A DNA stretch of 64,000 bases from Marinobacterium_D sp050908845 (GTDB taxonomy: Bacteria; Pseudomonadota; Gammaproteobacteria; Pseudomonadales; Balneatricaceae). The notes beneath the pieces are model-generated. The model was not told the origin of the DNA, ran no database searches, and worked only from the letters and a program-made list of their open reading frames with translations. Both the position numbers and the translations under genes were made by a program. Location: assembly GCF_050908845.1 (NCBI RefSeq), contig NZ_CP194171.1, forward strand, positions 2,232,001 through 2,296,000. Reading direction: 5' to 3'. How positions within the stretch are numbered: the stretch's first letter is position 1; each line of letters begins with the position of its first letter. Positions 51,993 through 59,732 of the stretch are shown here, one piece after another.

Positions 51993-52739
51993 ATGCCATT
52001 CAATTTTACGGTAAGTCCGGATTTTGCGCCGGACCATATGTCCGGCTGGTTTTACTTCAATACATGGATGCAGCGAAAGCTCGGTACCGACATCCATCTG
52101 GAACTCTATGACAGCTTTGACGAGCAGCGCGAAGCGATCAAGGCGGGTAAGGTGGATCTGATCTACGCCAATCCGTATGACGCATCGATGCTGGTGCGCG
52201 AGCTGGGGTTTCAGGCTGTTGCTCGCCCGATCGGCAAGAGAGATGAGGCAGTGGTGGTGGTGCCGGCAGAAAGCCCGGCGCAGTCAGTCGAGGATTTGAA
52301 GGAAGGCTCCCGGCTTGCAACGACCGATGATCCTGATGTGCATACCATCGGCATGATCATGCTCGAACCGGCAGACCTGGATTCGGGTAATATCACGCAG
52401 AAGGAATACGATACCTATATTCTTATCGCCAAGGCGCTGTTGCGAGGTGAGGCTGACGTCGGCTTTTTCTTGAAGCAGGGTTTTGACGAGCTGTCTGACC
52501 TGATCAAAAAACAGATGCGGGTTCTGGTGAGCAGTCAGATCAGCGTCGTGCACCATGCGCTACTGGTCGGGCCCGGGATGCAGGATCGAATGGCCGAGCT
52601 AAAGCCCTTGTTTGTCGAAATGAACAAGGATGAGAAAGGGCTTGGTGTGCTCGAAAGTATGGGGCTCCGTGGCTTTGAGCCGATGACTACGGAACAGACC
52701 GAGTTCATGATCGATCTTATCGATACGCTTACGATTTAA
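51993..52739 (+). CDS. Cytoplasmic PhnD-like substrate-binding protein, operon gene 6
   Basis: Protein of 248 aa with the fold pattern of PhnD/transferrin-type periplasmic binding proteins: SPDFAPDHMSGWFYFNTWMQ, DSFDEQREAIKAGKVDLIYA, NPYDASMLVRELGFQAVARP and SVEDLKEGSRLATTDDPD. It begins MPFNFTVSPDF with no signal peptide, so it is cytoplasmic. No permease or ATPase genes are near. A ligand-sensing role in a signalling complex is more likely than transport. ATG 51993 lies ten bases after the PAS gene stop with AAGGAG upstream. Confidence 0.82.
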   Translation: MPFNFTVSPDFAPDHMSGWFYFNTWMQRKLGTDIHLELYDSFDEQREAIKAGKVDLIYANPYDASMLVRELGFQAVARPIGKRDEAVVVVPAESPAQSVEDLKEGSRLATTDDPDVHTIGMIMLEPADLDSGNITQKEYDTYILIAKALLRGEADVGFFLKQGFDELSDLIKKQMRVLVSSQISVVHHALLVGPGMQDRMAELKPLFVEMNKDEKGLGVLESMGLRGFEPMTTEQTEFMIDLIDTLTI

Positions 52740-52815
52740 TCCTTTCCCTGCAGTCAGGGGTGGTCTGGATACGTTATACTGCCGCCCCTAACCCACCGCA
52801 ATTAATTAAGCTTTC

Positions 52816-53433
52816 ATGACAGATGCACTTGATGAGATTCAGGCGTTTCTGGGGTGCACGACACCGCAGGCCTGGATAGATGTTGCCGCTATGCCGGAGT
52901 CATTGCCGGTTCTATTGATCGATCACGCCCACTGCGAAAAAAAGGCCGCATCAACGGCGATGAATCTTATGTTTCGCTATGTGGATCGCAGTGATCTGCT
53001 GAACAAGATGTCGCGCCTGGCGCGAGAAGAGTTGATTCACTTCGAGCAGTGTCTGGCGCTGATGGAAGCGCGGGGTATTGAGTACGGGCATATGTCGCCA
53101 GCCCGCTATGCAGGCGGGCTGCGGGAGCGGGTCAGAACCAGTGAGCCCGGGCGCTTGGTGGACCTGCTGATTATCGGCGCGTTTATAGAAGCGCGTTCCT
53201 GCGAGCGCTTTGCGGCGCTGGCGCCCTACCTGGACCCGGAGCTGAGCAAGTTTTACCGTTCGCTACTCAAGTCTGAAGGGCGTCACTACCAGGATTACCT
53301 GGGACTGGCTGAAGCCTACGCGGGAGCGCCGATCGATGACCGGATTGCAGAATTCCGGGAGCTGGAGGCGCAGCTCGTTGTAACACCGGATCCGGAGTTT
53401 CGCTTCCATAGCGGAGTGCCTGAGGCGGCGTGA
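52816..53433 (+). CDS. miaE: tRNA-(ms2io6A37) hydroxylase MiaE
   Basis: Diiron monooxygenase of 205 aa that hydroxylates the isopentenyl group of ms2i6A37 in tRNA. The ferritin-like four-helix bundle carries metal ligands in HCEKKAAS, REELIHFEQC, EARSCERF and EGRHYQDY. Length and sequence fit the Pseudomonas type. It follows the LC7/PAS operon by 76 bases; a TATACT at 52775-52780 could be its own -10. Confidence 0.93.
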   Translation: MTDALDEIQAFLGCTTPQAWIDVAAMPESLPVLLIDHAHCEKKAASTAMNLMFRYVDRSDLLNKMSRLAREELIHFEQCLALMEARGIEYGHMSPARYAGGLRERVRTSEPGRLVDLLIIGAFIEARSCERFAALAPYLDPELSKFYRSLLKSEGRHYQDYLGLAEAYAGAPIDDRIAEFRELEAQLVVTPDPEFRFHSGVPEAA

Positions 53434-53452
53434 TCCGGCGCTGCCCACCCGC

Positions 53453-54187
53453 CTAGTCCGGCGGCGTGAACTGGATCAGCTCGAGGTCAGCAGTGGCCTC
53501 GTGCTCGACCAGATACCATCCGCTGCTGCCCCAGTCCCCCAGCACAAATCGCTTGCCGCGGCCCGCGGTGATCTGGTTTTCGTGAATGGCCGGGCGGTGG
53601 GTGTGGCCATGAATCAGCAGCTCGACCCCATGCTGGCGCATCTGCCGGCAGACTTTATCGGCATTAACATCCATGATCGTTTCCGCCTTCATCGCCCCCT
53701 GAGCCTTGCTCTGGGCGCGCATCTGCTCGGCAATGCTGCGTCTATGATCGATTGATTGTGAAAGAAACTGCTGTTGCCACTGGGGATTGCGTACCTGGCT
53801 TCTGAACTGCTGATAGGGTTCGTCGTCAGTGCAGAGCTGGTCGCCGTGCATCAGCAGGGCCGGGCCGGCGTTTAGCTCTATCACCTGAGCATCGGGCAGA
53901 AGTTTGGCGCCGATCCGGTCAGCAAACTGCTCGCCTACCAGAAAATCACGGTTACCATGCTGGAAGTAGATCTCGGATCCACCGGAGCTGAGCTGATCGA
54001 GCCTGTTGAAAATAGGCTCCATGCCGGCCAGTGGTGCATCATCGCCTATCCAATACTCAAAAATGTCCCCCAGCAGATAGAGGCTGTCGCCGGGCTTGAT
54101 GATTCTGTCCAGGAAATAGAGAAACGCCCGGGTAATGTCCGGGCGTTCAGGTTGCAGATGGAGATCTGCGAGGAAGTAGCGTTTCAT
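53453..54187 (-). CDS. lpxH: UDP-2,3-diacylglucosamine diphosphatase
   Basis: Mn-dependent calcineurin-like phosphoesterase of 244 aa that makes lipid X in lipid A synthesis, acting at the inner leaflet. The metal-site motifs appear in order: FLADLHL, GDIFEYWIGDD, GNRDFL, MHGD and HGHTHRP. ATG 54187 lies two bases after the ppiB stop, the ppiB-lpxH pair of E. coli. Confidence 0.96.
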   Translation of the reverse strand: MKRYFLADLHLQPERPDITRAFLYFLDRIIKPGDSLYLLGDIFEYWIGDDAPLAGMEPIFNRLDQLSSGGSEIYFQHGNRDFLVGEQFADRIGAKLLPDAQVIELNAGPALLMHGDQLCTDDEPYQQFRSQVRNPQWQQQFLSQSIDHRRSIAEQMRAQSKAQGAMKAETIMDVNADKVCRQMRQHGVELLIHGHTHRPAIHENQITAGRGKRFVLGDWGSSGWYLVEHEATADLELIQFTPPD

Positions 54188-54189
54188 GA

Positions 54190-54696
54190 TCAGGCGTCAG
54201 CTTTTTCCTCGATGACCGCGCGCTCGATAATGACGTCTTCTGCGGGTACATCCTGGTGGCCGGCGCGCATGGTGGTGCGGACGGACTTGATGCGGTTAAC
54301 TACGTCCATGCCATCGACGACCTTGCCAAATACGGCGTAACCCCAGCCTTCGGTGGTTTTGGCTGTGTGGTCCAGGAACAGGTTGTCAGAAATGTTGATG
54401 AAAAACTGGGCAGATGCCGAGTGGGGGTCCATGGTGCGGGCCATGGCGATGCTGCCGGCCTGGTTGGAAAGCCCGTTATCGGCCTCGTTGTCGATCGCTT
54501 CGCGGGTTTTCTTGCTGGTCATACCCGGCTCGAAACCGCCACCCTGGATCATGAAGCCGTCGATGACCCGGTGGAAGATCACGCCGTCGTAAAAACCGTC
54601 GCGCACGTACTGTTCAAAATTGGCTGCTGTCTTCGGAGCCTTTTCGTGGTTCAGTTCAAGCGTGATGTCGCCAAAATTAGTGTGCAGGGTGATCAT
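54190..54696 (-). CDS. ppiB: Peptidyl-prolyl cis-trans isomerase B (cyclophilin)
   Basis: Cytoplasmic cyclophilin of 168 aa that speeds proline isomerisation. FYDGVIFHRVIDGFMIQGGG and MARTMDPHSASAQFFIN hold the active-site arginine and glutamines, and GYAVFGKVVDGMDVV follows. ATG 54696 gives the usual start ITLHTNFGDI; an upstream TTG adds seven residues without need. It is divergent from glnS and in one unit with lpxH. Confidence 0.96.
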   Translation of the reverse strand: MITLHTNFGDITLELNHEKAPKTAANFEQYVRDGFYDGVIFHRVIDGFMIQGGGFEPGMTSKKTREAIDNEADNGLSNQAGSIAMARTMDPHSASAQFFINISDNLFLDHTAKTTEGWGYAVFGKVVDGMDVVNRIKSVRTTMRAGHQDVPAEDVIIERAVIEEKADA

Positions 54697-54821
54697 GATG
54701 CTGGTCTCTGTATCCAATTCATACTTATTAGTGTCCGGACATTATACTCAAGTCGCAGTTGAGTGCATCTAATTGACGGACTCTGGCTCGCACGACAGTG
54801 CGTTGCTCCGCGTTCTCCGGT

Positions 54822-54869
54822 TATAATGTCGCCCTCAGTTTCCAGTCGCTTCATTTCATCGAGCGACTG
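54822..54869 (+). promoter_or_regulatory. glnS -10 element and leader hairpin
   Basis: A perfect TATAAT at 54822-54827 lies 72 bases before the glnS start; no strong -35 is at ideal spacing (TTGCTC at 54803-54808 is 13 bases away). The leader then holds CAGTCGCT (54843-54850) with AGCGACTG (54862-54869), a perfect 8-bp stem with an 11-base loop and no U-tract. Confidence 0.5.
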
Positions 54870-54898
54870 CGTCAATTCAGTAGCGACAAGACGCGGAT

Positions 54899-56578
54899 AT
54901 GACCAAAAACGAAAGCACCAAGCCGACCAATTTTATTCATCAGATTATCGAAGAAGACCTGAAAAACGGTGTTAACGAAGGCAAAGTCGTTACACGTTTC
55001 CCGCCGGAGCCTAATGGCTACCTGCATATCGGGCATGCAAAGTCGATTTGTCTCAATTTTGGCACCGCGCAAAAGTATGGCGGCGAGTGCAATCTCCGCT
55101 TTGATGACACCAATCCCGAAAAGGAGAGCCAGGAGTACATCGACTCCATCGTCGCGGATGTGCGCTGGCTCGGATTCAACTGGTCTGGTGATATCCGTTA
55201 CAGCTCCGACTACTTCGATACCCTGTATCAGTGGGCTGTTCACCTTATTCGTGAAGGCAAGGCGTACGTCGACAGTCTCAGCGCTCACGAAATGCGTGAG
55301 TACCGGGGTACGTTGACCGAAGCGGGTAAGGATAGTCCTTACCGCAGCCGCAGTGTGGACGAGAACCTCGATCTGTTCGAGAAGATGCGTGAGGGTGCCT
55401 TCGAGGAAGGCGAATGCGTGCTGCGTGCCAAGATCGATATGTCGGCGCCGAACATCAACCTGCGCGACCCGGTCATCTACCGAATCCGCAAGGCGCATCA
55501 TCACCAGAGCGGTGACAAGTGGTGCATCTACCCGTCGTACGATTTCACGCACGGCCAGTCCGATGCGCTGGAAGGGGTGACGCACTCCATCTGTACCCTT
55601 GAATTTGAAGATCACCGCCCGCTCTACGACTGGTTTGTCGAAAACCTGCCGGTACCGGTTAAGCCGCGACAGTACGAATTTGCCCGTCTGAACCTGAACT
55701 ACACGGTGACCAGCAAGCGCAAGCTCAAGCTGCTGGTCGACGAAGCCAAGGTCAACGGCTGGAACGATCCGCGCATGCCGACCATCTCCGGTCTGCGTCG
55801 TCGCGGTTATACCCCGGCATCCATCCGTAACTTCTGCGAAATGATCGGTGTTACCCGCTCCAACGGTGTGGTTGACATGGGCATGCTGGAATCCGCTGTG
55901 CGTGATGACCTGGATGTGAATGCGCCTCGTGCCATGTGTGTGCTCGAGCCGATCAAGCTGACGATCACCAATATGCCGGAAGGTGAAGAGGAGTGGTTCG
56001 AGCTGCCGGCTCACCCGAAGGATGAGTCCATGGGGCTGCGCAAGGTGCCGTTCACGCGCAACCTGCTGATTGAACGTGAAGATTTTGCCGAAGTACCGCC
56101 GCGTAAATGGAAACGTCTGTCACCGGGTGAAGCGGTGCGCCTGCGTGGTGCTTACGTAATCCGCTGCGAAGAAGTGATCAAGGATGAAAACGGCGAGGTC
56201 GTAGAACTCAAGGCGAGCTTCGACCCTGATACCAAAGGGGCGAACCCGACCGATTACAAGCCCAAGGGTGTTATTCACTGGGTATCGGCGGAGAACTCTA
56301 TCCCCTGTGAGGTGCGCGCCTATGACCGGCTCTTTACCGAGCCCAACCCCGATGGTGATAAAGAGCGGGACTTCCACGATTTCATCAACCCGGAGTCGCT
56401 GGTGGTCTATCCGCAGGCGCGGGCGGAGATCGGTCTGAAGACGGCGGCTGTCGAAAGCCGTTTCCAGTTCGAGCGTCAGGGGTATTTCTGTGTTGATCCG
56501 GACTCCAGTGAGAGCCTGATGGTGTTTAACCGCACTGTGGGCCTGAGGGATTCCTGGGCGAAGATGCAGAATAAGTAA
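54899..56578 (+). CDS. glnS: Glutaminyl-tRNA synthetase
   Basis: Class I synthetase of 559 aa charging tRNA-Gln. The HIGH motif is in PEPNGYLHIGHAKSI and the KMSKS-type loop is VTSKRKL. CNLRFDDTNPEKE and the two C-terminal anticodon-binding beta barrels are present at full length (E. coli 554 aa). The next gene begins two bases after its stop. Confidence 0.98.
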   Translation: MTKNESTKPTNFIHQIIEEDLKNGVNEGKVVTRFPPEPNGYLHIGHAKSICLNFGTAQKYGGECNLRFDDTNPEKESQEYIDSIVADVRWLGFNWSGDIRYSSDYFDTLYQWAVHLIREGKAYVDSLSAHEMREYRGTLTEAGKDSPYRSRSVDENLDLFEKMREGAFEEGECVLRAKIDMSAPNINLRDPVIYRIRKAHHHQSGDKWCIYPSYDFTHGQSDALEGVTHSICTLEFEDHRPLYDWFVENLPVPVKPRQYEFARLNLNYTVTSKRKLKLLVDEAKVNGWNDPRMPTISGLRRRGYTPASIRNFCEMIGVTRSNGVVDMGMLESAVRDDLDVNAPRAMCVLEPIKLTITNMPEGEEEWFELPAHPKDESMGLRKVPFTRNLLIEREDFAEVPPRKWKRLSPGEAVRLRGAYVIRCEEVIKDENGEVVELKASFDPDTKGANPTDYKPKGVIHWVSAENSIPCEVRAYDRLFTEPNPDGDKERDFHDFINPESLVVYPQARAEIGLKTAAVESRFQFERQGYFCVDPDSSESLMVFNRTVGLRDSWAKMQNK

Positions 56579-56580
56579 CC

Positions 56581-57471
56581 ATGTTGCTCAGAGGGCTGCT
56601 ACTGTCGGCGCTGGTATCGCTCACGGGCTGCTCTCTGCTGCCGCCAGCAGGTGCTGGCGGCTATCTGGAGATCGAAACCCTGGCGCCGCTGGATCCGCGT
56701 CTGAACGAATCGTCCGGGCTGGCACTCCATGACGGCCGTATCTGGACGATCAACGACAGCGGCAACGGTCCCTGGTTGTTCGAGTTTGATCGGCAGGGGC
56801 AGGTGCTTGAACGAACTCGGGTGAGCGCTGCCGTCAATATTGACTGGGAATCGCTGGCCTCCGATCATCGCGACCTTTTTGTCGCCGATTGCGGCAACAA
56901 TACCGGTCGGCGGGAGTGGCTCCAGCTTTACCGGATCGCCTGGAGCGAGCTGCTTGATGGTGCGGATGACGCGCCGGTGGCGTCGGACTATATCGAGTTC
57001 CGCCTGGCAGATGCCAAAGCCGGTAAGGGTACCCACGCTCATGATAACGACTGTGAAGCTGTTACCTGGGTGGAAGATCGGTTTTGGCTGTTCACCAAGG
57101 GCTGGCAGAGCGGTGATACCCGCCTTTATCAGCTTGACCCTGGCGCGGATGAGCAGCAGTTGGCGGCGGTTGCGACCTGGCCTGTATCGGGGCTGGTGAC
57201 CGGTGCTGACTACAGCTCCGACAGGCAGGAGCTTGTGCTGCTTGGTTATACCCTCGGGCAGTTATCCAGTGACACCTTTATATGGATTGTCCCGGTAGCA
57301 GCGGGCAGGGCGGACTGGTCCGGGGCTCAGCGGCACCGGCTTTGGCCTTCGGGCCAGTGGGAAGGTATCGCCTGGCAGGGCAATGAACTGTTACTGACCC
57401 GGGAAAAAAGCATTCTCGGTGAGGCCCGTCTGGGGCGTGTCCGCCTGGACCCGGTCTCCCATCGACACTGA
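56581..57471 (+). CDS. Putative lipoprotein between glnS and cysS
   Basis: Protein of 296 aa with a lipoprotein signal peptide: hydrophobic LLLSALVSLTGC with the lipobox cysteine at residue 17. The body has repeated beta-rich stretches with aromatic ends (GRIWTINDSGNGPWLFEFD, DRFWLFTKGWQSGDTRLYQL, LWPSGQWEGIAWQGNELLLT), suggesting a beta-propeller. DNDCEAVTW and ESSGLAL resemble esterase-like or phytase-like propellers, but no family is firm. It lies two bases after glnS and 26 before cysS, an odd place between two synthetases. Confidence 0.8.
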   Translation: MLLRGLLLSALVSLTGCSLLPPAGAGGYLEIETLAPLDPRLNESSGLALHDGRIWTINDSGNGPWLFEFDRQGQVLERTRVSAAVNIDWESLASDHRDLFVADCGNNTGRREWLQLYRIAWSELLDGADDAPVASDYIEFRLADAKAGKGTHAHDNDCEAVTWVEDRFWLFTKGWQSGDTRLYQLDPGADEQQLAAVATWPVSGLVTGADYSSDRQELVLLGYTLGQLSSDTFIWIVPVAAGRADWSGAQRHRLWPSGQWEGIAWQGNELLLTREKSILGEARLGRVRLDPVSHRH

Positions 57472-57497
57472 ATTTGGAATGGATTGGCGAATTTTAC

Positions 57498-58886
57498 ATG
57501 TTGCAAGTTTATAACACCCTCACGAACTCCAAAGGTCCGTTTGTCCCTCTCGAGAAGGGCAAGATCCGCATGTATGTCTGTGGTGTGACGGTATACGACT
57601 ACTGTCATATCGGACATGCCCGGGTGATGGTGTGTTTCGACCTGATCACGCGTTACCTGCGCTATCGCGGTTGGGATGTATCCTATGTCCGTAACATCAC
57701 CGACGTGGATGACAAGATTATCAAGCGGGCGGCGGAAAACGGCGAATCGGTTGATGCCCTCACCGAGCGGATGATAGCCGCCATGCATGAAGATGAAGGA
57801 CGTCTCGGTGTGCTGCGACCCGACCAGGAGCCGCGTGCGACGGCACATATCGCTGATATCATCGACCTGGTGCAGACCCTGGTGGACAAGGGATACGCCT
57901 ATGCCGCCAGTAACGGTGATGTGTATTACCGCGTCGAAAAATTCGAGCCCTATGGTCGACTCACCAACAAGGTGATCGATGAACTCAAGGCCGGTGCGCG
58001 TATCGAGGTTGGTGATGCGAAAGAGAGTCCGGTGGATTTCGTGCTCTGGAAAGCGGCCAAACCCGGCGAAGTGAGCTGGGAATCTCCCTGGGGTCCGGGT
58101 CGCCCCGGTTGGCATATCGAGTGCTCTGCCATGTCCAAATGCTGCCTCGGTGAGACGTTCGATATTCACGGCGGAGGTCCTGATCTGCCGTTTCCGCATC
58201 ATGAGAATGAAATAGCCCAGTCTGAAGCTGCCAACGGCTGCACCTACGTAAACTACTGGATGCATGCCGGACCTGTGCGGGTGAATCAGGAGAAGATGTC
58301 CAAATCCCTGGGTAACTTCTTCACCATTCGCGAAGTGCTGAAAAGCTATAACCCGGAAGTGGTGCGTTACTTCCTTTCTTCGGTTCACTACCGCAGTTTT
58401 ATCGACTACTCCGAAGATAGTCTGCGCGAGGCCCGTCAGGCGCTGGAGCGCTTCTATCAGGCGCTCGGCGATGCGCCGGCCGGCACCGAAGAGGGGTTGG
58501 AGAGCGATTACGAAGAGCGCTTCCAGCAGGCGATGGATGATGATTTCGGCACCCCCAGGGCGCTGGCGGTGTTGTTTGATCTTGTTACCGAGCTGAACAA
58601 GGCGACTCGCGAAAAGGCTCCCCAGGCCGGGGCTCTCGCTGCGTTGCTTAAGCGTCTCGGTGGTGTGCTGGGTCTGCTGCAACAGGCTCCAGAGGCGTTC
58701 CTGCAGGGTGAGGCGCGTGAAGGTGAACTGAGCGCTGAAGATATCGAATCTGCGATTGAGGCACGTAAGCAGGCGAAAAAGGACCGGGACTTCGCCGAGG
58801 CTGATCGAATCCGTGATTCGCTGGCCGATCAGGGCGTGATTCTGAAAGACAGCCGGGAAGGTACAACCTGGTACCGGGAAGGTTAA
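57498..58886 (+). CDS. cysS: Cysteinyl-tRNA synthetase
   Basis: Class I synthetase of 462 aa charging tRNA-Cys. The zinc cysteine and HIGH motif are in YVCGVTVYDYCHIGHARVM, and KMSKS is in QEKMSKSLGNFFTI. RNITDVDDKIIKRA is a family signature. ATG 57498 matches the E. coli start (MLKIFNTLT, here MLQVYNTLT); the frame opens eight codons upstream inside the gap. No clear ribosome site is seen. A terminator follows. In Pseudomonas folD lies between cysS and the tRNAs; it is absent here. Confidence 0.97.
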   Translation: MLQVYNTLTNSKGPFVPLEKGKIRMYVCGVTVYDYCHIGHARVMVCFDLITRYLRYRGWDVSYVRNITDVDDKIIKRAAENGESVDALTERMIAAMHEDEGRLGVLRPDQEPRATAHIADIIDLVQTLVDKGYAYAASNGDVYYRVEKFEPYGRLTNKVIDELKAGARIEVGDAKESPVDFVLWKAAKPGEVSWESPWGPGRPGWHIECSAMSKCCLGETFDIHGGGPDLPFPHHENEIAQSEAANGCTYVNYWMHAGPVRVNQEKMSKSLGNFFTIREVLKSYNPEVVRYFLSSVHYRSFIDYSEDSLREARQALERFYQALGDAPAGTEEGLESDYEERFQQAMDDDFGTPRALAVLFDLVTELNKATREKAPQAGALAALLKRLGGVLGLLQQAPEAFLQGEAREGELSAEDIESAIEARKQAKKDRDFAEADRIRDSLADQGVILKDSREGTTWYREG

Positions 58887-58916
58887 ACGCCTGGCCGAAA
58901 GCGTAAAAAAATCATG

Positions 58917-58951
58917 GGGTTGTGTATAAAATACACAGCCCTTTGTTTTTT
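58917..58951 (+). terminator. Intrinsic terminator after cysS
   Basis: GGGTTGTGTA (58917-58926) pairs with TACACAGCCC (58932-58941), one G-U pair, five-base loop, followed by TTTGTTTTTT. Confidence 0.88.
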
Positions 58952-58974
58952 CTGAAAAAAGTTACAACTCGCTA

Positions 58975-59003
58975 TTGACGCTTCCGGTCGGCTCCCTTAG
59001 GAT
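58975..59003 (+). promoter_or_regulatory. Promoter of the tRNA operon
   Basis: TTGACG (58975-58980), exactly 17 bases, then TAGGAT (58998-59003), 57 bases before the first tRNA. The region after the -10 is GC-rich, as in stringently controlled stable-RNA promoters. The leader contains CGCAGCGGGA twice (59015-59024 and 59036-59045). Confidence 0.75.
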
Positions 59004-59060
59004 ACGCACCACTTCGCAGCGGGACCCACCAGTCACGCAGCGGGAGTCGGGCAGCAAGAG

Positions 59061-59137
59061 GCGCCCGTAGCTCAACCGGATAGAGCAACGGCCTTCTAAG
59101 CCGTAGGTTGCAGGTTCGAGCCCTGCCGGGCGCGCCA
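59061..59137 (+). tRNA. tRNA-Arg (anticodon TCT)
   Basis: Complete 77-nt tRNA with encoded CCA. Acceptor GCGCCCG/CGGGCGC, anticodon stem ACGGC/GCCGT with loop CTTCTAA (anticodon TCT at 59095-59097), T-loop TTCGAGC. Reads AGA codons. Confidence 0.97.
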
Positions 59138-59183
59138 CTTGTGATTGCTCTTGCGACAGTCCGGCGAGTAAAAAGAGGTTATG

Positions 59184-59259
59184 GTGGATGTAGCTCAGTT
59201 GGCAGAGCTCCGGATTGTGATTCCGGCGGTCGTGGGTTCAAGCCCCATCATCCACCCCA
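59184..59259 (+). tRNA. tRNA-His (anticodon GTG), copy 1
   Basis: Complete tRNA with encoded CCA. Acceptor GTGGATG/CATCCAC, discriminator C, and an encoded G at 59183 that can serve as the extra G-1 needed by HisRS. Anticodon loop TTGTGAT. Identical to copy 2. Confidence 0.96.
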
Positions 59260-59296
59260 TTCCTCTTTACAAGATGTACCTAGCATCGCGTCAGTC

Positions 59297-59381
59297 GCGG
59301 GAATGGTGAAATTGGTATACACGCTGGTTTTAGGTACCAGTGCCGAAAGGCGTGAGAGTTCGAGTCTCTCTTCCCGCACCA
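59297..59381 (+). tRNA. tRNA-Leu (anticodon TAG)
   Basis: Class II tRNA of 85 nt with a long variable arm and encoded CCA. Acceptor GCGGGAA/TTCCCGC, anticodon stem CTGGT/ACCAG with loop TTTAGGT (anticodon TAG at 59331-59333). Reads CUA-type codons. Confidence 0.97.
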
Positions 59382-59397
59382 TTTCCTGACAGTTGTG

Positions 59398-59473
59398 GTG
59401 GATGTAGCTCAGTTGGCAGAGCTCCGGATTGTGATTCCGGCGGTCGTGGGTTCAAGCCCCATCATCCACCCCA
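59398..59473 (+). tRNA. tRNA-His (anticodon GTG), copy 2
   Basis: Identical in sequence to the copy at 59184-59259, including the preceding G (59397) for G-1 and encoded CCA. The arginine-histidine-leucine-histidine order is also that of the Pseudomonas aeruginosa cluster, as recalled. Confidence 0.96.
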
Positions 59474-59507
59474 TTTCCTTTCTTTCTTACCCAGTAAATC
59501 ATTTCAT

Positions 59508-59532
59508 ATCGGCGCTGCCGATTTTCCTGTTT
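59508..59532 (+). terminator. Possible terminator of the tRNA operon
   Basis: ATCGGC (59508-59513) pairs with GCCGAT (59517-59522) around GCT, followed by TTTCCTGTTT. The stem is short but well placed 35 bases after the last tRNA. Confidence 0.55.
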
Positions 59533-59585
59533 GCCGTTCGTGTGCGCGCCGTAATTGCGGGCGATTTGCTTGACTAATCAGGCCC

Positions 59586-59613
59586 ATTGCCGGACAATTT
59601 TGCGCTTTATAAT
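59586..59613 (+). promoter_or_regulatory. Candidate tig promoter
   Basis: A perfect -10 TATAAT (59608-59613) with ATTGCC (59586-59591, 16-base spacer) or TTGCCG (59587-59592, 15-base spacer) as -35. It lies 119 bases before tig; the rest of the 259-base gap after the tRNAs shows no gene. Confidence 0.5.
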
Positions 59614-59732
59614 TTCAGGCACTGTGTATCGGATGTCTGTATCCCGACTGGCTTTCATGCGTTGAAAGGGGCGGGATTCAAGGCGCCAACGCAGGTCGCT
59701 ATAAACGCTGCAATCTATTTGTGAGGAATTTC

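Noticed and set aside
51993..52739. PhnD-like gene considered as part of a phosphonate transporter
   Set aside because: No signal peptide and no ABC permease or ATPase gene in the region.
59108..59389. Open frame across the tRNA genes
   Set aside because: It runs through three tRNA genes and translates their conserved stems; not a protein gene.
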